Virus record (IMG/VR): IMGVR_UViG_3300026459_000035
Coordinates: 1 to 31,339 of that record
Length of the DNA: 31,339 nucleotides
From: a virus
Direction: 5' to 3' (one strand)
A model generated the notes under the pieces. That model saw only the letters and a list, made by a program, of their open reading frames with translations. It was not told the DNA's origin and ran no database searches. Position numbers and translations under genes: made by a program. Shown piece by piece: positions 23,488 to 30,545 of the stretch; positions within the stretch are counted from its first letter, which is position 1, and each line of letters starts with the position of its first letter.

Positions 23488-23651
23488 AGCAGAGCATCTC
23501 TTTCATCGGTAAAATCGAAGTGCATATAGTCTGCACTAACTTCTGTTACATACTTACCGCCCGGAAGTCCAAAATGTTCTACTATCTGAGCACATGTTTC
23601 ATTCCACCAATCGTTAGCCTGGCTCTGCCAAGGAACAGTTACTCTTACCAT
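23457..23651 (-). CDS. Conserved small phage protein of unknown function
   Basis: A 64-residue protein with W-W-N-E-T-C-A-Q-I-V-E-H-F-G-L-P-G-G near residues 15-32 and D-Y-M-H-F-D-F near 41-47. It looks like a small mixed alpha/beta domain. It overlaps the HIT gene by 7 bases upstream and the membrane protein by 31 bases downstream, and I recall similar proteins in T4-like phages. No function can be inferred. Confidence 0.7.
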   Translation of the reverse strand: MVRVTVPWQSQANDWWNETCAQIVEHFGLPGGKYVTEVSADYMHFDFTDERDALLCKIMISEKV

Positions 23652-24037
23652 TTACGATAATTTCCTCTTTCTGGAATGACATGTCTGACTCCGCCTGTTG
23701 GATCTTCCATGTCACCGTTTCTTCTTGGAATTAAATGAACATGTGGCCATGGCACTGTTTGACCTGCTGCTTTTCCATAGTTTAATCCGATATTGAATCC
23801 GTCGCAATCACCGTTTTCGACCATTCTCATACCGTCTCGAACAGCAGACTCAACTGCATCCATTAAGACAGCCACAGTATTATACTTAGGAACAAAAAGC
23901 AAATGGCCAGGAGTAACAGGATATATATCTCTAAATACTTTAACATGGTAATCCTCTTCTTCTAATTCTGTCCACGGAGCTTCGCCGTCATCTATAAAAG
24001 GAGGCTGTTCCTTCATTACTTTTTCTGTATCATTCAT
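23645..24037 (-). CDS. HIT-family nucleotide hydrolase/transferase-like protein
   Basis: A 130-residue protein. Y-P-V-T-P-G-H-L-L-F-V-P-K (39-51) and G-Q-T-V-P-W-P-H-V-H-L-I-P-R (92-105) are the two HIT blocks. The usual H-x-H-x-H triad reads W97-x-H99-x-H101, so the first His is replaced by Trp while the catalytic middle His is kept. It probably acts on nucleotides (AMP-lysine, ApnA or similar). It overlaps the phosphoribosyltransferase gene by 4 bases, which suggests related nucleotide metabolism. Annotators may simply call it HIT domain protein. Confidence 0.85.
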   Translation of the reverse strand: MNDTEKVMKEQPPFIDDGEAPWTELEEEDYHVKVFRDIYPVTPGHLLFVPKYNTVAVLMDAVESAVRDGMRMVENGDCDGFNIGLNYGKAAGQTVPWPHVHLIPRRNGDMEDPTGGVRHVIPERGNYRKW

Positions 24038-24618
24038 TTAGTCCACCAATCTTCCCAGGGAAAGTCAACCCAAACATCATTTTCAGCTTTGTTAACTTCC
24101 ATGCCAGAATAATCCATTTTTGCATTACACTTACTAGAAACATTATCCACTAGCACAGCAAATTTAACATTGTTATTCCATACTTCTTCCCAACTTGGAT
24201 CGTTCGGAAAACATCCACTAGGCCAATCTTCCATGATCCAATTAAGAGTAGCGCCACTGTCGTTGATATCGTCGACAATTAAAATATTTTTATAAGTATC
24301 TCCGGCTTCTAGTAAATCGCTGGCAGCTTCTAATATACCTGCAACATCTACAGGATTTTCTACGTATCTCTCTTTATTGGCACCTAGAGCATCCTCAGCC
24401 ATCCAAAGATTACTTTCTCGTTCACCACTGTCTCTAAGACTTACGTTTAGTGTTTCGCAGGGAACATTAAAGTAATGACTGATCATAACAGCAGGAATCA
24501 ATCCACCGCGAGTTAGTCCCACTACATAATCAGGACGCCAGCCAGTGTTTGTGATATCTCTACAAATCTTAGCGACTAGGCCTTTTAGTTGTTCGTTATT
24601 AATTATGAGCTTGTTCAT
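24034..24618 (-). CDS. Phosphoribosyltransferase (type I PRTase fold)
   Basis: A 194-residue protein. V-V-G-L-T-R-G-G-L-I-P-A (32-43) and the PRPP loop I-L-I-V-D-D-I-N-D-S-G-A-T-L (112-125) are diagnostic of hypoxanthine/xanthine-type PRTases. It should join a base to PRPP, in salvage or in making an unusual nucleotide. An acidic insertion (W-P-S-G-C-F-P-N-D) follows the loop and the C-terminus is Trp/Asp-rich. The specificity is not readable. It overlaps the cupin gene by 20 bases. Confidence 0.85.
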   Translation of the reverse strand: MNKLIINNEQLKGLVAKICRDITNTGWRPDYVVGLTRGGLIPAVMISHYFNVPCETLNVSLRDSGERESNLWMAEDALGANKERYVENPVDVAGILEAASDLLEAGDTYKNILIVDDINDSGATLNWIMEDWPSGCFPNDPSWEEVWNNNVKFAVLVDNVSSKCNAKMDYSGMEVNKAENDVWVDFPWEDWWTK

Positions 24619-25060
24619 ATCTTTCCTTGAGGTATTGTTCGTGTTGAATCCATTTGTTATTAACTAAGAATCCCCAATCACGCTTATGAGGTCCAGGCAT
24701 AAACAATGTCCATGCAGTTACTCCTTCTTTCAGCTCAATGCGATGATAGCTATTAGGGCTGCAAATACGGAAATGCCCAGGCCCACGCCAATGCCGTGTT
24801 TCACCGATCTTGGCACCTTGCGAATTAAAGTCGGGAGTCCACTCATAGTAGCCTCCTTTAAGGATTAGTGTAGCATAGGGCCAGGGATGATCATGCACAT
24901 CATCTGGATCACCTTTTAAAAATTTGTGAAGGAATACGTTAAAAGGAAAACGTTCTCTTTCTTTCAAAAAGAGATAATACCGTTCGAGATACGGTTCATT
25001 ATGCACACGATCAAAAATGATACGTTTGCGGCCAAATCGTTCAAGCAGTTTCAGCAACAT
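24599..25060 (-). CDS. Cupin-domain protein
   Basis: A 153-residue protein. D-P-D-D-V-H-D-H-P-W near residue 51-60 (H56, H58), L-I-L-K-G-G-Y-Y-E-W near 65-74 and Y-H-R-I-E near 105 (H106) form the metal-binding barrel of a small cupin. Pro and Gly turns match the fold. It may be a dioxygenase, isomerase or sugar epimerase-like enzyme. The substrate is unknown. Its 20-base overlaps on both sides bind it into the same transcript as the glycosylase and the phosphoribosyltransferase. Confidence 0.75.
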   Translation of the reverse strand: MLLKLLERFGRKRIIFDRVHNEPYLERYYLFLKERERFPFNVFLHKFLKGDPDDVHDHPWPYATLILKGGYYEWTPDFNSQGAKIGETRHWRGPGHFRICSPNSYHRIELKEGVTAWTLFMPGPHKRDWGFLVNNKWIQHEQYLKERYEQAHN

Positions 25061-25481
25061 TAAAAATCTCCTCAGCGAGATATCGCTTCAGTTCTTTATC
25101 AGTAGGTTGAACATTGTAGTTTTGTTTGAAAAATATTTCATAACTGTCACTACCGTATTTTCCTATTCCATATAACATTGTAGCATCATTTCCGTCCCAT
25201 TGCAAGAAATCTGCTGTCATTCTTTTAAGTCTTTGGAATCGGACGTTATACATGCCCAAAGGCCATATAACTTCTTTGACTTCATCTATAGACGCCCAAA
25301 GAAATTCACCAGGGCCAGGCCAACGATCTAAGAAAAGAGGCAGCACATACTTGACTGCCTTCCTTCCGGTTTGATTTAACATGATCACAGCTACCATATG
25401 TTGCCAAGCACGTTCTTGTTCATCGAACGCAGGTAACTGTTGTTGAACCATTAGATCATCACGTAGGGTTTCAATCATCAT
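25041..25481 (-). CDS. MBD4-like HhH-GPD DNA glycosylase
   Basis: A 146-residue protein that resembles the catalytic domain of the T:G/U:G mismatch glycosylase MBD4: M-L-N-Q-T-G-R-K-A-V near 34-43, L-P-L-F near 47, W-P-G-P near 54, P-L-G-M-Y-N-V-R-F near 74-82, then the helix-hairpin-helix Y-G-I-G-K-Y-G-S-D-S-Y at 104-114. The catalytic Asp is present in Q-P-T-D-K-E-L-K-R-Y (D128), aligning with the H-P-E-D of MBD4. The Fe-S cysteines of EndoIII are absent, as in MBD4. It would excise mispaired or modified pyrimidines. It overlaps neighbours on both sides. Confidence 0.8.
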   Translation of the reverse strand: MMIETLRDDLMVQQQLPAFDEQERAWQHMVAVIMLNQTGRKAVKYVLPLFLDRWPGPGEFLWASIDEVKEVIWPLGMYNVRFQRLKRMTADFLQWDGNDATMLYGIGKYGSDSYEIFFKQNYNVQPTDKELKRYLAEEIFNVAETA

Positions 25482-25692
25482 CGCCTCGTAGCCAACGATC
25501 TACCATTTCTTCTGCCTCTTTTTGACTAAGAGCTACTACCTTGAACCATGCACATTCTTGATTGGCACGAATATCAAAGGGAACACGACCGCCTCTAAAT
25601 TCTAAAGGTTCATCTAACATTCTTTTTACTTCGAATGTTTGTAGATTTTTTACTCTATCTATAAAAGCATTAGCCTGTTCTATCGAGTTCAT
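25471..25692 (-). CDS. Conserved small phage protein of unknown function
   Basis: 73 residues from the ATG at 25692, which overlaps the upstream stop as ATGA; an alternative start at 25713 adds seven residues. It has a helix E-Q-A-N-A-F-I-D-R-V-K-N-L, a strand segment R-G-G-R-V-P-F-D-I-R-A-N, and a C-terminal helix A-E-E-M-V-D-R-W-L. It is acidic at the end. I do not recognise the family beyond a general recollection of such genes in T4-like marine phages. Confidence 0.7.
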   Translation of the reverse strand: MNSIEQANAFIDRVKNLQTFEVKRMLDEPLEFRGGRVPFDIRANQECAWFKVVALSQKEAEEMVDRWLRGDDD

Positions 25693-25889
25693 TCGGACCT
25701 CGGCGTAGTGCATGAATCATTCCAAGTAGCCTGAGCACGTTTTTTATAATCTTCTAGTTCCCACTCGGCTAATCTTTCTCTAAATGTTCCTTCGTCGAGT
25801 CCGTGCCAACCTATACACTTACCAGTCGGTGATCGACCGCAGCCGCATTTACCAATGTCATCATCATTAGTTTCCACTCTTACCTGCAT
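25689..25889 (-). CDS. CDGSH-like small iron-sulphur protein (putative)
   Basis: A 66-residue protein with C-G-C-G-R-S-P-T-G-K-C-I-G-W-H at residues 15-29 (C15, C17, C25, H29). This is very close to the C-x-C-x2-S-x3-P-x-C-D-G-x-H signature of 2Fe-2S CDGSH proteins, with 3 Cys and 1 His in the same order, but the loop is one residue shorter and C-I-G-W-H replaces C-D-G-x-H. The rest is charged helix. It may bind a 2Fe-2S cluster or a zinc ion. The role is unknown. Confidence 0.5.
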   Translation of the reverse strand: MQVRVETNDDDIGKCGCGRSPTGKCIGWHGLDEGTFRERLAEWELEDYKKRAQATWNDSCTTPRSE

Positions 25890-25892
25890 ATT

Positions 25893-26306
25893 TTATTCTC
25901 CTCCAGTAAATTCTTCACCAGTATCTACATTAGTGAGTTGTATCGGACCGTAGATCCAATGTTCAGTTTCGTCATTATACCATCCATCGCCTTCTAGGCC
26001 ATCGAACCATTCTTCTTCCCATAACGCTTCAATGCGCTCACGTTCTTCCTCCGGCATATCGTCAGGGAATGTCCATTCCATCCAGCAACCGTCGTCCATA
26101 TTGTCCATTTCCCAATCGTAGTCGGTGGACATAAGTTCATAACCGTCCGGATTATCGAGATCTACATCTGGCTGTTCATCGCTTTCGCAGGTCCATGTGC
26201 CCCATCGGAAGCCTTCTTCCTTGATGATGGTAACACCATCTTTGGTCCAGAATTGGCGTTCTACTGCATTTTTCTTATGATAGTTTGATATTTTCCATGT
26301 AGTCAT
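25893..26306 (-). CDS. Highly acidic conserved phage protein
   Basis: A 137-residue protein with about 39 Asp/Glu (roughly 28%) and few Lys/Arg after residue 35, plus many Trp. It starts M-T-T-W-K-I-S-N-Y-H-K-K-N-A-V, which I recall from conserved T4-like cyanophage proteins. The strong negative charge could mimic DNA and block a host nuclease or DNA-binding protein, but no direct evidence is visible. It lies 2 bases from folE. Confidence 0.75.
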   Translation of the reverse strand: MTTWKISNYHKKNAVERQFWTKDGVTIIKEEGFRWGTWTCESDEQPDVDLDNPDGYELMSTDYDWEMDNMDDGCWMEWTFPDDMPEEERERIEALWEEEWFDGLEGDGWYNDETEHWIYGPIQLTNVDTGEEFTGGE

Positions 26307-26308
26307 AA

Positions 26309-27145
26309 TTACCTCGGAGCAAATTCTTGTTGTAGTTTAATATTATCAAAGAATTCTTTTTTAGTGCCAGAATCGTCTTTGAATGCACCTTTTAATACTG
26401 TAGTCTGTGTTAATGAACTATGTGCCATAATGCCGCGATTCTCACAGCAACCGTGGGTGGCTTGAATATAAACACCTAGGTCTTTGGCTCCGGTGGCCTT
26501 TTCGATCTCCCTAGCAATATCATTAGCAAGTTCCTCCTGGAGAGTTCCACGTCTTGCACACCACTGTGCGATCCTTGTATACTTTGAGAGCCCGATAAGA
26601 TGCTGGGCAGCAATAATGCCAATATAAGCAACGCCAACAACGGGTTGGTGATGATGGCTACACATACTGCGAAGCTCGCTACGAACAACCAACATACCTT
26701 CGTAACGGTCCTCCGAATCATTTGGAAACGATGTTGCTGCGGGACTTGGGTCATATCTACCTGCCATTATCTCATTAAAATACATCTTGGCCAGTCTACG
26801 TGCTGTGCCTTTGCTATTAGGATCGTTTTCGCGATCAATTAATAGACGATCAAGCACTAGTTCAAATGCTTCTGTTGCTTCATCGATAAGTTTTTCTTTA
26901 TCGCCTTCGTGTAAGAAGTCGCTGATATTATCGCCGGCCCAAAAACGTTTACCTTCACGTTTCATCTTAAAGCGAAGGTGATCTCCCAAGTATGCTTCTT
27001 CATAGCCGCCATTGCCTGCCATGGCATCTAAGGCCGTTTCTTTTTTAACATAAACAGGCTTACCTAAAGGTTCGTATTGGTCTTTTATAAATGTTTTGTC
27101 GATTTCTGCATTTAATACAGGATCTGGTTTAAATTCGTTTTTCAA
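26309..27145 (-). CDS. folE: GTP cyclohydrolase I (FolE)
   Basis: A 278-residue protein. The core has G-T-A-R-R-L-A-K-M-Y near 113 (substrate site), M-C-S-H-H-H-Q-P at 161-168 (zinc ligand C162 and His residues), G-L-S-K-Y-T-R-I-A-Q-W near 185 and H-G-C-C-E-N-R-G-I near 231-239 (second zinc Cys). It converts GTP to dihydroneopterin triphosphate, the first step of folate and of preQ0/7-deazaguanine synthesis. An N-terminal extension of about 80 residues makes it longer than usual (about 220). It starts at TTG with GGAG 6 bases upstream. It probably feeds QueD-like and QueE proteins. Confidence 0.92.
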   Translation of the reverse strand: MKNEFKPDPVLNAEIDKTFIKDQYEPLGKPVYVKKETALDAMAGNGGYEEAYLGDHLRFKMKREGKRFWAGDNISDFLHEGDKEKLIDEATEAFELVLDRLLIDRENDPNSKGTARRLAKMYFNEIMAGRYDPSPAATSFPNDSEDRYEGMLVVRSELRSMCSHHHQPVVGVAYIGIIAAQHLIGLSKYTRIAQWCARRGTLQEELANDIAREIEKATGAKDLGVYIQATHGCCENRGIMAHSSLTQTTVLKGAFKDDSGTKKEFFDNIKLQQEFAPR

Positions 27146-27179
27146 TATATTCTCCGAGTTATAGTCGTGGATGACATTA

Positions 27180-28256
27180 TTATTTTAACATCTCTAATAG
27201 TTTATCACAACTAAAAAAGTTATTTTTGAGCTCATCTACCTGTTTATTTAGGCTTGGCAGAAACTTTTCATAATTTTCCATATACTGTATAATTTTATAA
27301 CAGATTTCTTTTCTATGAATAGTATATGCTTCAAATGATTCTGTCCAGTCGCTTGGATACTTAAACGGATCAAAAGCCATTTCGGCATAGCTTAATCGAT
27401 CAGGAACCATAGGAATAGCATCTACCAAAGCACCCTCATACCAACTAATGCCTAGAGTTTCTTGAAGATTAGCACTGAAAACTAATTTTGCTTCGCCTAA
27501 TAGGTTATGGTATTCGTTTTTAGTTAATTGTTGATCCTGACATACAACAAATTCATATTGCGGCAAGTGTTCTTTTAAATCTCTAAAAATATCAACTTGT
27601 TTTTCAGGAGCGATGCGATGAGGAAATAGTATAAGATTTCGTTTAGGCATATTCTTATACATCAAAAGAGTGTCGGGCATATATTCCATAGGCCAGCCTG
27701 ATCTTACGATTTTACCTTCATTGATAAAATCTTTGATAGTATCTTCTAAAGTTTCCCACAGTAAATTGCTACAAAACATATCGATGTGAAATTTAGTAGC
27801 AAAGTAATTATGATCGATCGCAGCAAAGAAAGATTTCTCCGCATGTCTAACCCACGGAGCATCTCCGATTAAGCGACCGAGAAAATCTTGAGGATCATAA
27901 CTGCCAGCATGCCATAATGCGTGAATGACTACTTTGATACCAAGTAGTTCACTCATATATTTTAAGTTTATGATACCAGGGTGCCAAGCATCAGTAAACA
28001 AAAAATGATCGCCAGGCTTAACTGCTCCGGATGTAAATAACCTACTAAATTCCTCAACTTGTCGAGACTTATATATATTAGTCCCCCCAAAATTAAGAAA
28101 GGCACCAGGAGTAGTGGCTTTAGGAATATCTTCAGGACCACTGATAACTTGAACATCATGACCTCTCTTTCGCAACAATGCAGGCAAGTGGGTTTTCCAC
28201 TCGCCTGTGTAGCGTGTCTCTACGGCCTCTAAATCAACGAGAAAAACTTTGGCCAT
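27180..28256 (-). CDS. GT-B glycosyltransferase (GT4-like)
   Basis: 358 residues from M-A-K-V-F-L-V-D-L-E; an alternative ATG at 28268 adds four residues. The fold is GT-B: an N-terminal Rossmann unit, and a C-terminal donor domain with P-H-R-I-A-P-E-K (near 217, Lys contacting the phosphate) and E-T-L-G-I-S-W-Y-E, the E-x7-E motif of GT4-type retaining enzymes (near 266-274). It should move a sugar from a nucleotide donor, perhaps to modified phage DNA, as do T4-like glucosyl- and arabinosyltransferases, or to another acceptor. Its place among replication-type genes favours DNA, without proof. Confidence 0.8.
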   Translation of the reverse strand: MAKVFLVDLEAVETRYTGEWKTHLPALLRKRGHDVQVISGPEDIPKATTPGAFLNFGGTNIYKSRQVEEFSRLFTSGAVKPGDHFLFTDAWHPGIINLKYMSELLGIKVVIHALWHAGSYDPQDFLGRLIGDAPWVRHAEKSFFAAIDHNYFATKFHIDMFCSNLLWETLEDTIKDFINEGKIVRSGWPMEYMPDTLLMYKNMPKRNLILFPHRIAPEKQVDIFRDLKEHLPQYEFVVCQDQQLTKNEYHNLLGEAKLVFSANLQETLGISWYEGALVDAIPMVPDRLSYAEMAFDPFKYPSDWTESFEAYTIHRKEICYKIIQYMENYEKFLPSLNKQVDELKNNFFSCDKLLEMLK

Positions 28257-28488
28257 TGCGTTTTCCATTATTATCCCATCTAGGTTTATTACCTTGATAG
28301 GGCCTGCGTGGACGCTTACTTGCTAGGTAAGCCTGATAGTTAGCAGAATCTTTGCGATAAAGATCTGCAGGGTTGAACTCTTTGAGTTCAAATCGACAAT
28401 AGTCGAGATAGGCGTCTAGATCATCCCAGACTTTCACAACATCAGGACGGTTGGCAAAATATTGATAGTCCTTGTAGTTACGAGCCAT
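28234..28488 (-). CDS. Conserved small basic T4-like phage protein
   Basis: An 84-residue protein starting M-A-R-N-Y-K-D-Y-Q-Y-F-A-N-R-P-D-V-V-K-V, with F-N-P-A-D-L-Y near 38-44 and an Arg/Pro-rich basic tail (K-R-P-R-R-P-Y-Q-G). I recall this as a conserved small protein of T4-like cyanophages with no assigned role. The basic tail could contact nucleic acid. It overlaps the glycosyltransferase start by about 20 bases. Confidence 0.8.
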   Translation of the reverse strand: MARNYKDYQYFANRPDVVKVWDDLDAYLDYCRFELKEFNPADLYRKDSANYQAYLASKRPRRPYQGNKPRWDNNGKRNGQSFSR

Positions 28489-28499
28489 TTTTATTTCCT

Positions 28500-28895
28500 T
28501 TAATATTTGATAAATGAACCATTTTCTCCGTCTTCGGAGATCTCAATCCAAACCTCACGGCCTGGATACTTTGCTTGAATCTGAGCGTATAAATCATCGC
28601 TCATCATCTCACAACTTTTATAGTCGAGGCTTAGAACGGCACCTTGACCATTATACAGCGACTCGAGCCATCGTTTGAATTGGATGAATTCGATGTCCCG
28701 GTCATTGTGGAGCACACTGATCCACACCCTGAAATGAAAGATGTGGCGATGAGGGTAACCCAAAAACGATACGTCATATTCGTCTCCTGTAGCTAGGTTA
28801 GGATCTGTAAGCGCCGCAGGATATTTGTGAATGCCTTCCTTACGGAAAGTCACCCAGATCATTTTATTAGGTCTAACGTCTTGACGGATAATCAT
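28500..28895 (-). CDS. QueD/6-pyruvoyltetrahydropterin-synthase-like protein (putative)
   Basis: A 131-residue protein. E-G-I-H-K-Y-P-A-A (20-28) followed by Y-P-H-R-H-I-F-H-F gives the single His plus H-x-H zinc pattern of the PTPS/QueD fold. S-C-E-M-M-S-D-D-L-Y resembles the S-P-T-x-E-N segment, and W-I-E-I-S-E-D-G-E-N-G near the end has a Glu where the family anchors the pterin. The length is right for QueD (about 120). It would turn dihydroneopterin triphosphate into 6-carboxytetrahydropterin, between FolE and QueE. The match is by motif only; the catalytic Cys assignment is unsure. Confidence 0.5.
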   Translation of the reverse strand: MIIRQDVRPNKMIWVTFRKEGIHKYPAALTDPNLATGDEYDVSFLGYPHRHIFHFRVWISVLHNDRDIEFIQFKRWLESLYNGQGAVLSLDYKSCEMMSDDLYAQIQAKYPGREVWIEISEDGENGSFIKY

Positions 28896-29119
28896 ACAGA
28901 CATTAATCCTTCACCTAATTTTTTAAGCTCATCACGTGTCATATTAAAATTATATGTGCTTGAGCTATCAACGTTGCCATCTTTGTCGAGACATTCTTGA
29001 ATGATGTCTACTGTAAAAAGACCTTTAGGATTAATTGATTCCCAAGATTCGAGTCTAACTCGATAAGCGGCAGATTCTTTGATTGTAATTTTTTTGATAT
29101 TTAGACTTGGGTGTTTCAT
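28892..29119 (-). CDS. Conserved small phage protein of unknown function
   Basis: A 75-residue protein, probably beta-rich in its first two thirds (K-I-T-I-K-E-S-A-A-Y-R-V-R-L-E, then L-F-T-V-D-I-I-Q-E) and ending in a helix (R-D-E-L-K-K-L-G-E-G-L). It is joined by 4-base overlaps to both neighbours. No motif known to me is present, and there is no signal peptide or membrane segment. Confidence 0.7.
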   Translation of the reverse strand: MKHPSLNIKKITIKESAAYRVRLESWESINPKGLFTVDIIQECLDKDGNVDSSSTYNFNMTRDELKKLGEGLMSV

Positions 29120-29457
29120 CTCTGCAAAGCCTCCAACATAACAATTTTACCTAACGATTCTCCGAGATCTTGATCATCTCGAATAACGTGCATATTATGA
29201 AAGTTTTGATCTTTACGTCGATCATAACTGCGAGTTTCTACAACATAACCGCCAGATGCCTTGTAAATTTGTAGACGCATACCTTCACTAGAAAGTCTGT
29301 CTGCTTCTACAAGCTGAGGAACATCTTCTTCCATGTCGTCATCGCGATTCAACCAATTGCGAAAACGCTGTTTCCATGTTAATTTCATTTTAGTCGCCTT
29401 CTTTATTCTTCGCTGCTTTGCTGTGCTAATAGTAGCGATTTGTCCATAACCACTCAT
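29116..29457 (-). CDS. Conserved T4-like phage protein of unknown function
   Basis: Either 113 residues from the ATG at 29457 (ATGA overlap with the upstream gene) or 90 residues from M-K-L-T-W-K-Q-R-F-R-N-W-L at 29388, which has AAGG upstream. I recall relatives beginning at the second site. The domain contains D-R-L-S-S-E-G-M-R-L-Q-I-Y-K-A-S-G-G-Y-V-V near 53-73 and is found, from memory, in many T4-like cyanophages. A basic amphipathic N-terminal helix is visible. Function is unknown. Confidence 0.75.
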   Translation of the reverse strand: MSGYGQIATISTAKQRRIKKATKMKLTWKQRFRNWLNRDDDMEEDVPQLVEADRLSSEGMRLQIYKASGGYVVETRSYDRRKDQNFHNMHVIRDDQDLGESLGKIVMLEALQR

Positions 29458-29987
29458 TTGATTATCTCATCCTTGCCATATTGATCCCAATCTGTGAAGC
29501 GATCTCTTCCCAGAAGGTCCTGTAGGTTATGGCACCATACCCCAGGATTAGTTGCTGCAAAATCTTTGTCATCGATCTTTAGTGTAGCGTTATAGCCTAG
29601 TTGATTAATATAAGGTAATTTTACACTAATCTGCGGAATAAATCTACGGCTTTCGGTAAGACCGCTTTCCAGCAATCCTTCCGTTTCGCTAACATCAAAA
29701 TCTAAGGTGCACCAAAATCCATCTTCTGCATTGAGGCAGGCATAGATCATATCTTCCCAAGGACGCCAACCTTCTGCATCATTGACGCCTTTAGTCTTGA
29801 AACTTTGATTAGCACCAAAATAGATATGCTTACATCTTTCGTTTCTTGCGATTTCCATTAATACATACGGATCTTGAACACCAACAACGAATAAAGTCTT
29901 CAGACCGTATGCCGGTGTCTTTTCAATTTCTATACCTGTAAAGAACATAATGTCGGTATGAATACCTTGTTTATAATCACGTTTCAT
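29454..29987 (-). CDS. Conserved T4-like phage protein (FFTG-I-E type), function unknown
   Basis: 177 residues from the ATG at 29987, fixed by the ATGA overlap with the zinc-binding gene upstream. D-I-M-F-F-T-G-I-E near 13, T-L-F-V-V-G-V-Q near 31, H-I-Y-F-G-A-N-Q-S near 54, W-C-T-L-D-F-D-V near 92 and P-Q-I-S-V-K-L-P-Y near 118 form a pattern of strands as in a small alpha/beta barrel. I recall a highly conserved family in T4-like cyanophages. The strict conservation suggests an enzyme, but no catalytic residues can be named. Confidence 0.8.
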   Translation of the reverse strand: MKRDYKQGIHTDIMFFTGIEIEKTPAYGLKTLFVVGVQDPYVLMEIARNERCKHIYFGANQSFKTKGVNDAEGWRPWEDMIYACLNAEDGFWCTLDFDVSETEGLLESGLTESRRFIPQISVKLPYINQLGYNATLKIDDKDFAATNPGVWCHNLQDLLGRDRFTDWDQYGKDEIIK

Positions 29988-30142
29988 TTTTTGAACCATT
30001 TTTTGATTGAGTTAAAAAGATTTAAATATCTCAGCGAGTGTGGATTAATAGATGGTGGAAGATGAGGACAGCGTCCTTGACGCCAATCGCAGGCAGGCCT
30101 AATTTCTTCACCACAGAAGTTGCATTTATTCTTCGAATCCAT
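29984..30142 (-). CDS. Small zinc-ribbon-like protein
   Basis: 52 residues from the ATG at 30142; the longer frame to 30253 would overlap the upstream gene by 128 bases and is unlikely. C-N-F-C-G-E-E-I-R-P-A-C-D-W-R-Q-G-R-C-P-H supplies C-x2-C, a further Cys, and C-x-H, a probable zinc site. GAGGAA lies 11 bases upstream of the ATG. It ends in a basic helix (I-K-K-W-F-K-K). Similar small proteins occur in T4-like phages as I recall; function is unknown. Confidence 0.65.
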   Translation of the reverse strand: MDSKNKCNFCGEEIRPACDWRQGRCPHLPPSINPHSLRYLNLFNSIKKWFKK

Positions 30143-30545
30143 TTTTACGCATTTCCTCGGCTCGTAAAGCCTCATGTTCTGCAATATGAAAATCGCAGAG
30201 GGTTTTAATCCAGCCCCCACTAACACGCTTACCGGGAGCCCCGCATTCTTCACACATATGACTGCTAAGACTTTCTGCTAGAGAAATAGCACCGTCGGTG
30301 TATTCGTCACCGCCGCTGACATAGAATCTTAGTGTGCCGAATTTTTCTTTGATCTGTTCTACGACAACCTGTGAACATTCGCCCTTTTTATGATCGATAT
30401 GACTTTGAATCGTAGCACAGAGTGTTTCTAGCATAGGCCACCAACCCGGGCTACAGGCAAAGCCGCCGTATTTGCCAGCAAACATTTTAGGAAAACGTTC
30501 GTGCATACGATTAGAAAATTCTTCGTATTGATTTTCGCTATACAT
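30126..30545 (-). CDS. Conserved phage/bacterial protein with a zinc-binding C-terminal motif
   Basis: 139 residues from the ATG at 30545 (TAATG overlap with the upstream stop). C-S-P-G-W-W-P-M-L-E-T-L-C near 31-43, V-V-V-E-Q-I-K-E-K-F-G-T-L-R-F-Y near 60-75, then C-E-E-C-G-A-P-G near 97 and L-C-D-F-H near 115 give a C-x2-C ... C-x2-H zinc site. I recall the family as a widespread hypothetical protein in phages and bacteria. The role is unknown; its spread suggests a general host-related function. Confidence 0.8.
   Translation of the reverse strand: MYSENQYEEFSNRMHERFPKMFAGKYGGFACSPGWWPMLETLCATIQSHIDHKKGECSQVVVEQIKEKFGTLRFYVSGGDEYTDGAISLAESLSSHMCEECGAPGKRVSGGWIKTLCDFHIAEHEALRAEEMRKNGFEE

Noticed and set aside
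26476-26754. Hydrophobic frame within folE suggesting a membrane protein
   Set aside because: Another frame of a well-supported FolE; zinc-site motifs lie in the folE frame.
30143-30253. Longer N-terminus for the zinc-ribbon-like gene
   Set aside because: Overlaps the upstream conserved gene in another frame; the shorter start directly precedes the Cys motif.
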